Below, one piece after another: positions 6,019 to 12,020 of a DNA stretch of 36,260 bases. The translations under genes were made by a program, and so were the position numbers. Each line of letters starts with the position of its first letter. The stretch's first letter is position 1. This DNA comes from a virus, in IMG/VR virus record IMGVR_UViG_3300020200_000077, positions 1-36,260 of that record, one strand, 5' to 3'. Below the pieces are notes generated by a model, which worked only from the letters and a program-made list of their open reading frames with translations, was not told the DNA's origin and made no database searches.

Positions 6019-6569
6019 GCCTTCCTGCGCAAGCATCGTCGTCGTCGAGCGTCGCCCTTTCCCAAGAGATCCAAGACGCGCTGGTGACCGCGGTGGCCTG
6101 CATCGTGGCACCGCAGGACATGGAGGTCACGGTCGCGGCCGTTCCCGCCGAGAGCGTGCTGGCGGTGCTGTGGGCCGCCGATGAGCTGGTGCAACGCGCC
6201 AACGCGCTCAAGAAGGCCCTCGTCATCGAGGCCAGCGTGGCCTGCGAGCAGGGCGAGATCCCGGTAGGAAACCGGAGCATCACCGTAGCCGGCCGGAAGC
6301 ACATCTTCAAACATGACTTCAAGAACGAGTTTGATGACGTGCCGCTACTGATGCAGGAGCTCTCCAACCTCGGTTTCCTGCCCTACACCCTCGGACGCGC
6401 CGTGAGCTACCTGCGCGTGACGAGCCTTCAGGACGCCATCCACGAGATCAGCGACCCGGATGTGCGCGAGCGCGCCTACGCTCTGCTCAAGGAGCACCGC
6501 GTCAGGAAGTTCACCGGGTGGGCGCTGGTACTCCAAGACAACCCGCACCGGAAGGCGCTGGAGCGGTGA
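6015..6569 (+). CDS. Hypothetical early phage protein
   Basis: This encodes 184 residues starting at 6015 after a very good ribosome binding site (AAAGGAGG). An alpha-helical N-terminal half (LSQEIQDALVTAVACIVAP; SVLAVLWAADELVQRANALK) leads to a basic stretch (VGNRSITVAGRKHIFKHDFK) and a helical C-terminus ending in VLQDNPHRKALER. No Walker, nuclease or helix-turn-helix motif is evident. It directly precedes the putative ssDNA-binding protein, so a DNA-replication accessory role is a reasonable guess, no more. I do not recognise a family. Confidence 0.7.
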   Translation: MSLPAQASSSSSVALSQEIQDALVTAVACIVAPQDMEVTVAAVPAESVLAVLWAADELVQRANALKKALVIEASVACEQGEIPVGNRSITVAGRKHIFKHDFKNEFDDVPLLMQELSNLGFLPYTLGRAVSYLRVTSLQDAIHEISDPDVRERAYALLKEHRVRKFTGWALVLQDNPHRKALER

Positions 6570-6572
6570 GCG

Positions 6573-7361
6573 ATGCCGTGGTATCGCTGGATGAGCTACT
6601 TCCGAGGCGAACACACCGATACGAAGTGGCACTTCGCCGTATCACCGCACGATGAACTCGTCAACTGTGGAGTGCGCTCACGAGCAGCGCTCGCGAGCGT
6701 CAAGGACGACCCCAAGCGATCTCGCTGCCTGCGCTGCGTATCAAGACTCGGAGGTGTGCCGGACACGGACGCCCTAGCCCGGCTCCACCGCGACTGGAAG
6801 AAGCGCCGACCGTCTCCGGCAAGTGCCCGAAAGGCGGTGCGCAGAAAGAAGAGGCAACGAGAAGTGTCATTCTCAGAAGCGATCAAGCAGGCCGAGAAGG
6901 AAGGCAAGATCGGCAGCAGCGTGTTCAAGCCGCAGGAGGGCAAGAACACCGTCCGCGTGGTGGCCGGGCCGCTGGCCCACGAGGAGGAGTACGAGGGCAA
7001 GCCGCGCTTCAAGTGGCTCGTCGCCGTGATCGACCGCAAGGACGGCTTGGTCAAGCCGTGGTTCATGCCGCTGTCGATCGCCAAGATGATCCGCGATCTC
7101 CAAGAGTCCGACGACTTCGCCTTCCAGCGCAGCGTCGATGAGCCGCTGCCCTACGACATCGTGCTCTCAGCGAAGAACGCCGGCACGCGCGATGTCGAGT
7201 ACGGCGTGGTCCCGCGCAAGACCGCCCCGCTGACCAGGGAGGAGACCATCGATGTCGCCGATTTCGGCTCGCTCGCCGACTACCAGCAACGCCTGCGCGA
7301 GCGCCGCGGCGAGAAGTTCGATCCCGATGCCGTGTCCCATGACGGCGAGACCGCGGTCTGA
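6573..7361 (+). CDS. Putative ssDNA-binding protein with an N-terminal Zn-binding extension
   Basis: This encodes 262 residues. The last 165 residues begin SFSEAIKQAEKEGKIGSSVF and contain EGKNTVRVVAGPLAHEEEY, a charged basic OB-like region and an acidic tail (DPDAVSHDGETAV), which resembles phage gp32/gp2.5-type single-strand binding proteins. The first 95 residues look like a separate small module with WHFAVSPH, NCG and CLRCVSR, ending in a basic linker (RKAVRRKKRQRE). An in-frame GTG at 6864 could start the second part alone, giving two products or marking an older gene boundary. Either way it would act at replication or recombination. Confidence 0.6.
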   Translation: MPWYRWMSYFRGEHTDTKWHFAVSPHDELVNCGVRSRAALASVKDDPKRSRCLRCVSRLGGVPDTDALARLHRDWKKRRPSPASARKAVRRKKRQREVSFSEAIKQAEKEGKIGSSVFKPQEGKNTVRVVAGPLAHEEEYEGKPRFKWLVAVIDRKDGLVKPWFMPLSIAKMIRDLQESDDFAFQRSVDEPLPYDIVLSAKNAGTRDVEYGVVPRKTAPLTREETIDVADFGSLADYQQRLRERRGEKFDPDAVSHDGETAV

Positions 7362-7477
7362 TGAGCCACCCGAACCCTTGGCGGCTGTTCGGCGCGCTCG
7401 AGCCAGAGTCAAGTGAGAGGTATGGTGTGGTTCAGAAGCTCGCCGATCACAACGAGACCCACAAGAAGCCCGCGTGA
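7361..7477 (+). CDS. 38-residue micro-gene
   Basis: The start ATG overlaps the previous stop (TGATG, 7359-7363). The frame ends with TGA at 7475-7477, which overlaps the GTG of the next gene. The peptide begins MSHPNPWRLFGALEPESSER and continues YGVVQKLADHNETHKKPA. The double overlap makes a real translated unit likely; function unknown. Confidence 0.6.
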   Translation: MSHPNPWRLFGALEPESSERYGVVQKLADHNETHKKPA

Positions 7478-7695
7478 GCAAGGCCGCACCGGCCGTGGAG
7501 GGAGAGCGCGAGGACCGCGAGGCTCGCCAAAAGGAAGGCTCTCCCTCCGCGTATCTTGGACGCAGATGCCCCTTTCCCCGGCCATTCACCGACGGTCTGG
7601 GGATGCGCTGCGAGCGCCCGACGGTCGTCTGGGATGTAAGTGGCCGAGCGGCATGCGGCTACCACTCGCAGGACCTCGCTCGCAGGAAGCCATGA
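7474..7695 (+). CDS. Small Cys-containing protein
   Basis: This encodes 73 residues from GTG at 7474 (GTGA overlap with the previous gene). The first 27 residues are charged and probably disordered. A compact domain follows with RRCPFPRPFTDGLGMRCERP and AACGYHSQDL, giving three Cys and one His that could hold one zinc. The CPFPRPFT stretch is encoded by the third copy of the dispersed repeat (7573-7588). The stop overlaps the next ATG. Function unknown. Confidence 0.65.
   Translation: MSKAAPAVEGEREDREARQKEGSPSAYLGRRCPFPRPFTDGLGMRCERPTVVWDVSGRAACGYHSQDLARRKP
7573..7588 (+). repeat. Dispersed repeat, copy 3
   Basis: TTTCCCCGGCCATTCA is identical to 371-386 and to the reverse complement of 705-720. 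Like copy 1 it lies inside a coding frame and is read as FPRPF. Confidence 0.75.
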
Positions 7696-7982
7696 CACGA
7701 ATGGAGAAAGTATCGCCCACCGACGGCCTCTCGCTAAAGATCGTGCGCGTTGCGCGACAGATCCGCGCGTGTGATGTAGCCGACGCACTCCACGTCGCGC
7801 CTCAGCGCATCTCCGCCATTGAAGGCGCGATCCGCGTTACGCCACGGATTGCAATGCGCTACCTAGAGGCGCTGTCGCGACTCACATCCGAACGGAGAAC
7901 CGCGCATCGCCGCGAGCGCAATCAGAAGCGCATGCCAGTGTCGGGGCGCAGAGCTGTCAGGCAGGCCCGACCCGCTCCCTAG
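7692..7982 (+). CDS. XRE-type helix-turn-helix protein
   Basis: This encodes 96 residues from the ATG at 7692 (ATGA overlap). The core LSLKIVRVARQIRACDVADA, then LHVAPQRISAIEG, then RVTPRIAMRYLEALSRL, has the five-helix pattern of the lambda-repressor/XRE DNA-binding domain. In XRE terms: Q-x3-DVA (helix 2), QRISAIEG (recognition helix), and a final helix that contacts a dimer partner. The last 30 residues are a basic tail. It is a second potential regulator in the early operon, perhaps acting late because it is distal. The target is unknown. Confidence 0.75.
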   Translation: MTRMEKVSPTDGLSLKIVRVARQIRACDVADALHVAPQRISAIEGAIRVTPRIAMRYLEALSRLTSERRTAHRRERNQKRMPVSGRRAVRQARPAP

Positions 7983-7986
7983 CCTC

Positions 7987-8457
7987 TTGGGAGTGGCCAT
8001 CTTCGCCTTGGCGTCCGTCTGGACGCTCCGTGGCTCTGTGGCACCCCCGCCAGCGCAGACACAGATATCTATGCCTCTGGCCGTCCCGCCCGTCCTGAGC
8101 CTCTACAGAGCCTCCCAGACCGCCTACGACCCGCCATCCGACCCGCCCATCCGGCCCCTGCCGGTCCCGCTCTCGATCGAGCAGATCGTCCGCGAGTCGG
8201 CGCGGGCCTACAGGCTCTCCGAGGAGCACCTGCTGGCGCTGGCGGTCTGCGAGAGTTCGATGCGCCCTGAGGCTGTGGGTGATGGGGGTTTGTCGGTCGG
8301 GCTGTTCCAGTTCCAAGAGGCGACGTGGCGACGCTGGGGTGAGGGCAATCGTACCGACGCGGCGGCGAGCGCCCGAGCCGCCGCCAGGAAGGCCAGCGTG
8401 GAAGGTACCTACCGAGGAGGATGGTCGATCTGTTCTGAGAAGCTCGGATTGCCCTAG
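7987..8457 (+). CDS. Lytic-transglycosylase-like cell-wall hydrolase with signal anchor
   Basis: This is 156 residues if started at TTG 7987; GTG 7993 is the alternative. An N-terminal hydrophobic segment (VAIFALASVWTL) can act as a signal anchor or signal-arrest-release sequence, followed by a Pro-rich linker (residues 20-62). The catalytic part has LALAVCESSMRPEAVG (Glu89-Ser90), then GLSVGLFQFQEATWRRWG, matching the ES-x-x-x-P-x-A and G-L-x-Q motifs of SLT/lysozyme-like folds; Glu89 would be the acid. It probably cleaves peptidoglycan glycan strands at lysis or entry. Its position at the end of the rightward operon, not by the holin-like gene, is unusual. Confidence 0.7.
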   Translation: MGVAIFALASVWTLRGSVAPPPAQTQISMPLAVPPVLSLYRASQTAYDPPSDPPIRPLPVPLSIEQIVRESARAYRLSEEHLLALAVCESSMRPEAVGDGGLSVGLFQFQEATWRRWGEGNRTDAAASARAAARKASVEGTYRGGWSICSEKLGLP

Positions 8458-8493
8458 CGCACACCCCCGCCTAATAGGCGGGCGGGGTGTGCG
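8458..8493. terminator. Strong hairpin at convergent junction
   Basis: The left arm CGCACACCCCCGCC (8458-8471) and the right arm (8477-8493) pair over 14 bp with a 3-base bulge and a TAATA loop. It starts right after the TAG of the rightward operon and lies before the end of the leftward helicase gene, so it may stop both. No long T-run. A 10-bp palindrome TGTGCGCACA follows at 8512-8521. Confidence 0.65.
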
Positions 8494-8532
8494 TGCGGTT
8501 CGTATACAGGGTGTGCGCACAGGTGTGCGCTC

Positions 8533-9786
8533 CTAGTGTCCCCTCGCCGTCAGCCACCACAGGTCGTCCTTCTTGACCACCGCGCCTCGCTTCTGGAGGT
8601 CGGCGAGGCGGGCGCGGATGAGGTTGGCCGAGGCCTCCAGCTCGACCGCCAGCGCCCCCGCTTCCTTGCCGCCGGACGCCAGCGAAGACAGAATGCGCTC
8701 GGCGGTGGAGGCCCGCCGACCGAGATCGCCGTCGGCGGCCAGGTCGAACTGCTTGAAGGCGAGGCTCACCAGCACATCTTCGCTGTCGCGCTCGAAGATC
8801 ATGCGGTAGCCGATGGAAGGCTGGCGGCCGATGTTGTTCTGCTTACGGTTGACCAGGGCCACCTTCTGGCTGGCACGGTCCTCATCTGCCTTGTCCATGC
8901 TCCACGTCAGCCGAGAGAGGTTGGGCGTATAGGCTGATCCGAACGGCTTGGTCGAGTCGTTGCCGGCGGCCTTGGTGACGTGATCGACCGCCAGCCACGG
9001 GACACCCCACGAGCGGGCGGCGTTGAACGTCCTGATGGTCAGATCGGCCGACTCCGGCTCGCCGCCGCGGGCGGCTCCCAGCGAGTCCACCACGACGAGG
9101 CCGACCACGCGGCGGGCGATGATGCGACGGATCTCCGAGCTCGACTCGATCAGCGAGGCCGACTGGCGCCGGTAGTAGATGGGCGGGGCTTCGGAGATGC
9201 CCGCAGCCCAGCGGATGGCTTGGATGCGCTCCTGCACGGTGTCGGCGTCGGTCTCCCAGTCGAGGTAGAGGACGGGGCACGCCTCCGAGCGCAGGTGACC
9301 GACGACGGGTCTGCCCGATGACACCGACACCGCGATGGCCATGGCGAAGAACGACTTTCCGGTTCCGCCGTCGGCGAAGAGGATGGTCGGGCCGCCGCGC
9401 TCCACGAAGGGCTCGAGCACCCAGCGTGTCTGGAGGTCGGGCGAGTAGGAGCGCAGGTCGATCTCCGGTTCTCCGATGCGGTGGAGGTCGAGCACCCCGC
9501 GTATCAGCTGCGTGAGCATGCCGTCCCAGTCGTAAATGCCGTCGCGCGCCGCGAGGTCTCGGGCGAGGCCGCGGCGCGTCTGCGGGGCCATCAGGTTGAC
9601 GCGGGCCGGCGCGAGCATCTCGCCACCGCCGTCGAGGACGGAGCGGATGCGGATCTCGGCGGTCACGCCGTCGCCCTTCTCATCAATCCGCTCGACGGTC
9701 GCCTCAAGCGCGGCGTCCTCCCACCTCACCAGATACCCGTCGGTCGTTGGTGAGACGGTGACCTTGGGCAGGAGTGGCCCGCTCAC
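8533..9786 (-). CDS. RepA/AAA_25-type replicative helicase-like ATPase
   Basis: This is 417 residues from GTG at 9786, chosen because it overlaps the stop of the upstream gene; the frame stays open further but that part only mirrors the neighbour. Residues 125-330 form a RecA-fold ATPase: Walker A FADGGTGKSFF (137-147), YLDWETD (174-180) with the conserved acidic residue, Walker B VGLVVVDS (228-235), and AVDHVTK. This is the pattern of the hexameric RepA/AAA_25 family. The last 60 residues (TAERILSSLAS through GAVVKKDDLWWLT) look like a winged helix for DNA or primase contact. About 120 N-terminal residues are unassigned. It is likely the replication helicase/initiator, with a DnaA-box region 650 bp upstream. 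Confidence 0.82.
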   Translation of the reverse strand: MSGPLLPKVTVSPTTDGYLVRWEDAALEATVERIDEKGDGVTAEIRIRSVLDGGGEMLAPARVNLMAPQTRRGLARDLAARDGIYDWDGMLTQLIRGVLDLHRIGEPEIDLRSYSPDLQTRWVLEPFVERGGPTILFADGGTGKSFFAMAIAVSVSSGRPVVGHLRSEACPVLYLDWETDADTVQERIQAIRWAAGISEAPPIYYRRQSASLIESSSEIRRIIARRVVGLVVVDSLGAARGGEPESADLTIRTFNAARSWGVPWLAVDHVTKAAGNDSTKPFGSAYTPNLSRLTWSMDKADEDRASQKVALVNRKQNNIGRQPSIGYRMIFERDSEDVLVSLAFKQFDLAADGDLGRRASTAERILSSLASGGKEAGALAVELEASANLIRARLADLQKRGAVVKKDDLWWLTARGH

Positions 9787-10100
9787 GGCACGGCCCGACG
9801 GCGGAAGCGCGGCCACGCCAGCGGCTGGAGCGGGATGTACCCGGCGGGGAACTCGAATTCGGCGGTCTCGCGCTCGATGCGACGGGCGTAGGCTTCGACG
9901 CGCTCGATGAGGCTCTTGGCGGCCTCGATCTTCTTGGCGAGTTCGCTCAGAGAGATGACGCGGCGCTCGCCGCCGAGGCTCGTCTCGATGACCTCGACGG
10001 CTTCTGCGGCGTCGCGTAGGAACGCCGCGGCCGCGCGACATTCCTCGTAGGCGGAGGGGATGGCGACGGGGAGGCCGTGCTGGTCGCGCCAGCCGCTCAT
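9783..10100 (-). CDS. Coiled-coil hypothetical protein of the replication block
   Basis: This encodes 105 residues beginning MSGWRDQHGLPVAIPSAYEE, with ATG at 10100 overlapping the previous stop and a stop overlapping the helicase GTG. Residues 20-85 are a long charged helix with heptad spacing (AAAFLRDAAEAVEVIETSL; SLSELAKKIEAAKSLIERVE; AYARRIERETAEF). The C-terminus, EFPAGYIPLQPLAWPRFRRR, is compact. It could be an adaptor or loader partner of the helicase, judging only from position. No family recognised. Confidence 0.7.
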   Translation of the reverse strand: MSGWRDQHGLPVAIPSAYEECRAAAAFLRDAAEAVEVIETSLGGERRVISLSELAKKIEAAKSLIERVEAYARRIERETAEFEFPAGYIPLQPLAWPRFRRRAVP

Positions 10101-10312
10101 GCTGCTGCCTCGTCAGCGATCAGACGCCGAGCGATCAAGGCGAACCCGATGGCGTGCTCCTCGCCTCTCGCCACTCCTCGGAGGACCTGGCGGGCCTCCT
10201 GCTCCCACTCCTCGCGCCGACGCAGCTCGTCGCGGTAGGAGCGCCCATCGATGAAGCCCACATAGAGGATGCCGACCGCCAGACCCAGAAAGAAACCGAT
10301 AGCGAAGTCCAT
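10097..10312 (-). CDS. Small single-pass membrane protein
   Basis: This is 71 residues from the ATG at 10312, preceded by GAGGAAGGTGA; a longer frame to 10399 has no such site. It opens with a clear transmembrane helix (MDFAIGFFLGLAVGILYVGF), then a charged cytoplasmic helix (RSYRDELRRREEWEQEARQV). The stop overlaps the next ATG. It is the first gene of the leftward replication block. It may attach replication factors to the membrane or act on the host envelope; neither is shown. Confidence 0.65.
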   Translation of the reverse strand: MDFAIGFFLGLAVGILYVGFIDGRSYRDELRRREEWEQEARQVLRGVARGEEHAIGFALIARRLIADEAAA

Positions 10313-10387
10313 GAGCGTCACCTTCCTCAAAGCAATGCTCAGGCCAAACACCATCGGCCCGCCCGCCAAGTGCGTCCTGCCGATAGC

Positions 10388-10416
10388 GGTATACATCATG
10401 TGAGGGCTTCACACAA
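10388..10416 (-). promoter_or_regulatory. Candidate leftward promoter for the replication block
   Basis: On the minus strand TTGTGT (10416-10411) and TATACC (10393-10388) are separated by 17 bases. The predicted start is near 10381, leaving a leader of about 70 bases before the ATG at 10312. The -35 match is moderate. Confidence 0.4.
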
Positions 10417-10429
10417 AAAGGGAAGCACT

Positions 10430-10472
10430 TTGTCCACCGACTTATCCACAGCGTGTCCAAGGATGTGGATAA
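10430..10472. other. DnaA-box cluster, candidate replication origin
   Basis: There is a perfect TTATCCACA at 10442-10450 and a perfect inverted copy TGTGGATAA at 10464-10472, with 13 bases between them. A near-match, TTGTCCACC, lies at 10430-10438. TTATCCACA is the bacterial DnaA consensus. The cluster sits upstream of the helicase block and beside a strong hairpin, at the boundary between the replication and late modules, a sensible place for an origin that recruits host DnaA. Confidence 0.65.
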
Positions 10473-10507
10473 GCGAGAGGCCCGAGCAGGGCACTCGGGC
10501 CTCTCGC
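10473..10507. terminator. Perfect 14-bp hairpin ending the late operon
   Basis: GCGAGAGGCCCGAG (10473-10486) pairs perfectly with CTCGGGCCTCTCGC (10494-10507) around a 7-base loop. It lies just after the last gene of the long leftward late operon (stop at 10530) and shields the replication block from read-through. The tail after the stem on the minus strand is only weakly T-rich (CTTATCC). Confidence 0.75.
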
Positions 10508-10529
10508 GGACGTGGGGAGTGGGGATCGT

Positions 10530-10724
10530 CTAGGGGGTCGCGGACTTGCTGATCGGCAAGCGCTGGCCGAGGTAGTACGAGACGATGGCGACGTTGAGCG
10601 TCCAGACCTCGGCTGGCACCGTCTGACCTCGCACCAGCAGGAACAGCGTGACGCCGGTAAAAGCGAGCGTGACGGCGAGTTGGCCGGTGGCCATGACGAA
10701 CGCCTGCCAGTCCTTGCTTTCCAT
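10530..10724 (-). CDS. Holin-like small membrane protein
   Basis: This encodes 64 residues from the ATG at 10724 with a good AAGGAGG upstream. A hydrophobic segment (LAVTLAFTGVTLFLLV, about residues 16-31) and a second, weaker one (VWTLNVAIVSYYLG) suggest two membrane passes joined by a short polar loop, with a basic/polar tail. Size, topology and position at the very end of the late operon, next to a metallopeptidase, fit a holin, but holins share little sequence and this is a topology-based call. Confidence 0.5.
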   Translation of the reverse strand: MESKDWQAFVMATGQLAVTLAFTGVTLFLLVRGQTVPAEVWTLNVAIVSYYLGQRLPISKSATP

Positions 10725-10739
10725 TTTCGTCCTCCTTCC

Positions 10740-11393
10740 CTAGCTGACGGTGGTCGTAACCGTGTGGCCGTGCGTCCTGAGCGCGAGGGTGTCATCGACC
10801 TGCTGTTGGAGGGCGCGCTTGTACGCTTCCAGCTCGGTCTTGCTGACGTAGCCCTCAAGGAGCCTGCGGACCTCTTCCTCGGTCACCTCTATCACCTCCG
10901 CTCTGATCGACTTGAAGAACACGTCGAGTCGCGCGAGGGTCGCTTCGTCCCACTTGCCCCCGTAGATGCCGGGGTCGCAGTCCCCGAAGCCGCCGTAGGT
11001 GAGATACGAGAACGCATCGGCGAAGTGCTCGCTGGGGGCGTACTTGTGCTGGCGGTTGGCGAGGTAGAAGCCATACGCTTCGTCCCACGTCACGGCGAAG
11101 CCCGCCTCCCGCCAGAAAGGCATGAGCACGGTGTCGTCCAGACGGATGTTGATGGGGTCGCCGCCGGCGAGGGCGTGGATGGCGTGGCCGAGCTCGTGAG
11201 CCACGACCCACTCGGGAATGAGCCAGTGAACGTCGAAGGTGTAGTGCGGACAGCCGTCCTTGATGTAGCGCCAGGTGGCGAACGGGTAGTCGTTCGGCGC
11301 GTCCGGCTCCCACGTCCAGCACTCGGGCACGATCTCGAAGCGCGGCGAGAGCGTCTGATGGACCGCGGCGATGCGCTCGGCGGTCGTGGTCAC
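10740..11393 (-). CDS. HELGH zinc metallopeptidase
   Basis: This is 217 residues from GTG at 11393, overlapping the previous stop (GTGA). The zinc motif VVAHELGHAIHALAGG has His66-Glu67-x-x-His70. A downstream acidic cluster SEHFADAFSYL (from Glu122) probably supplies the third ligand, as in ATLF- or ImmA/IrrE-like peptidases. The catalytic core covers residues 40-135; the last 60 residues are helical (EEEVRRLLEGYVSKTELEAY). There is no signal peptide. It lies between a membrane-anchored coiled-coil protein and the holin-like protein, so a lysis, virion-maturation or entry role is possible. It could cleave peptide crosslinks or proteins; the substrate cannot be told from sequence. Confidence 0.75.
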   Translation of the reverse strand: MTTTAERIAAVHQTLSPRFEIVPECWTWEPDAPNDYPFATWRYIKDGCPHYTFDVHWLIPEWVVAHELGHAIHALAGGDPINIRLDDTVLMPFWREAGFAVTWDEAYGFYLANRQHKYAPSEHFADAFSYLTYGGFGDCDPGIYGGKWDEATLARLDVFFKSIRAEVIEVTEEEVRRLLEGYVSKTELEAYKRALQQQVDDTLALRTHGHTVTTTVS

Positions 11394-11767
11394 ATTGTCC
11401 CCCGCTGGACGGCGGTGATGAATCCGAGCGCGAGCAGGCCGAGGATGACCGTGGCCGTGACCGTCGCGACCTGCGAAGCGATGGAGAACACGAGCCGTTC
11501 GCCCCAGTTCTTCTCCGCAGCGATGTGCCGATCGAGCATCACCGCGAGCGTCGCGTTCGCTTCGGTGTTCGCGGTCATGAGTTTGCCGAGATCGGCCACG
11601 ACCCACAGCAGACCCTCCGTCGGGTCGCCGTTGCCCACGACCCACTTGGTCACACGTTCGAGATCCTGCCTGATCTCAGCAAGTTGTTTTTGGAGCAGCG
11701 TGAGGTCGAATGTCGGATCGTTCCCAGTATGCATGCCCCCGGTCACGCCGACGATTCGCTGCTCCAC
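11390..11767 (-). CDS. Coiled-coil protein with C-terminal membrane anchor
   Basis: This is 125 residues from GTG at 11767; an in-frame ATG at residue 12 is the alternative. Residues 20-85 form a charged coiled coil (LLQKQLAEIRQDLERVTKWV; ANTEANATLAVMLDRHIAAE). A strong transmembrane segment follows near the C-terminus (VATVTATVILGLLALGFITA) with a short basic end. The stop overlaps the metallopeptidase start. A tail-anchored coiled coil in a lysis-like neighbourhood could be a spanin-like or holin-partner protein, or may hold the peptidase at the membrane. No family recognised. Confidence 0.65.
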   Translation of the reverse strand: MEQRIVGVTGGMHTGNDPTFDLTLLQKQLAEIRQDLERVTKWVVGNGDPTEGLLWVVADLGKLMTANTEANATLAVMLDRHIAAEKNWGERLVFSIASQVATVTATVILGLLALGFITAVQRGTM

Positions 11768-11768
11768 A

Positions 11769-11822
11769 TCAATCGACCACGGTCCTGATGATCCGGCCGA
11801 GTGCGATGGTCGCGAAGGTCAT
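11769..11822 (-). CDS. Possible 17-residue micro-gene
   Basis: The frame starts with ATG overlapping the previous stop (ATGA at 11822-11819) and ends with TGA at 11769, one base before the next GTG. The peptide MTFATIALGRIIRTVVD is hydrophobic. Only the overlap pattern supports it. Confidence 0.3.
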   Translation of the reverse strand: MTFATIALGRIIRTVVD

Positions 11823-12010
11823 GTGGCGACGCCGTCCACGATATCTATGCCTCTGTCCGTAACGACGGCTGCGGTGCCCATTCGCATGGCCGCGAGCAGT
11901 TGTGCCTCCGTCGCGTCGTCGAGTTCGACGATGTCGCAGTCCGCGCGCTCGCCGAGTCCGTGCCCGTACTGCACGACGAGCCTATCTGTCTTCCTCACCG
12001 ATGCCTGCAT
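11819..12010 (-). CDS. Small hypothetical protein following the tail fibre
   Basis: This encodes 63 residues beginning MQASVRKTDRLVVQYGHGLG, after a GAGGAAG site. It looks like a small alpha/beta protein (DCDIVELDDATEAQLLAAMR; GTAAVVTDRGIDIVDGVAT). Small proteins with similar DRGI-type strand patterns often follow fibre genes in phages, but I cannot name the family. It is co-transcribed with the fibre gene, 10 bases after its stop. Confidence 0.6.
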   Translation of the reverse strand: MQASVRKTDRLVVQYGHGLGERADCDIVELDDATEAQLLAAMRMGTAAVVTDRGIDIVDGVAT

Positions 12011-12020
12011 GAACTTCCTC

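Noticed and set aside
9787-10041. N-terminal extension of the helicase by 85 residues
   Set aside because: The extension is Arg-rich and lies entirely over the well-supported coiled-coil gene. The GTG at 9786 overlaps that gene's stop.
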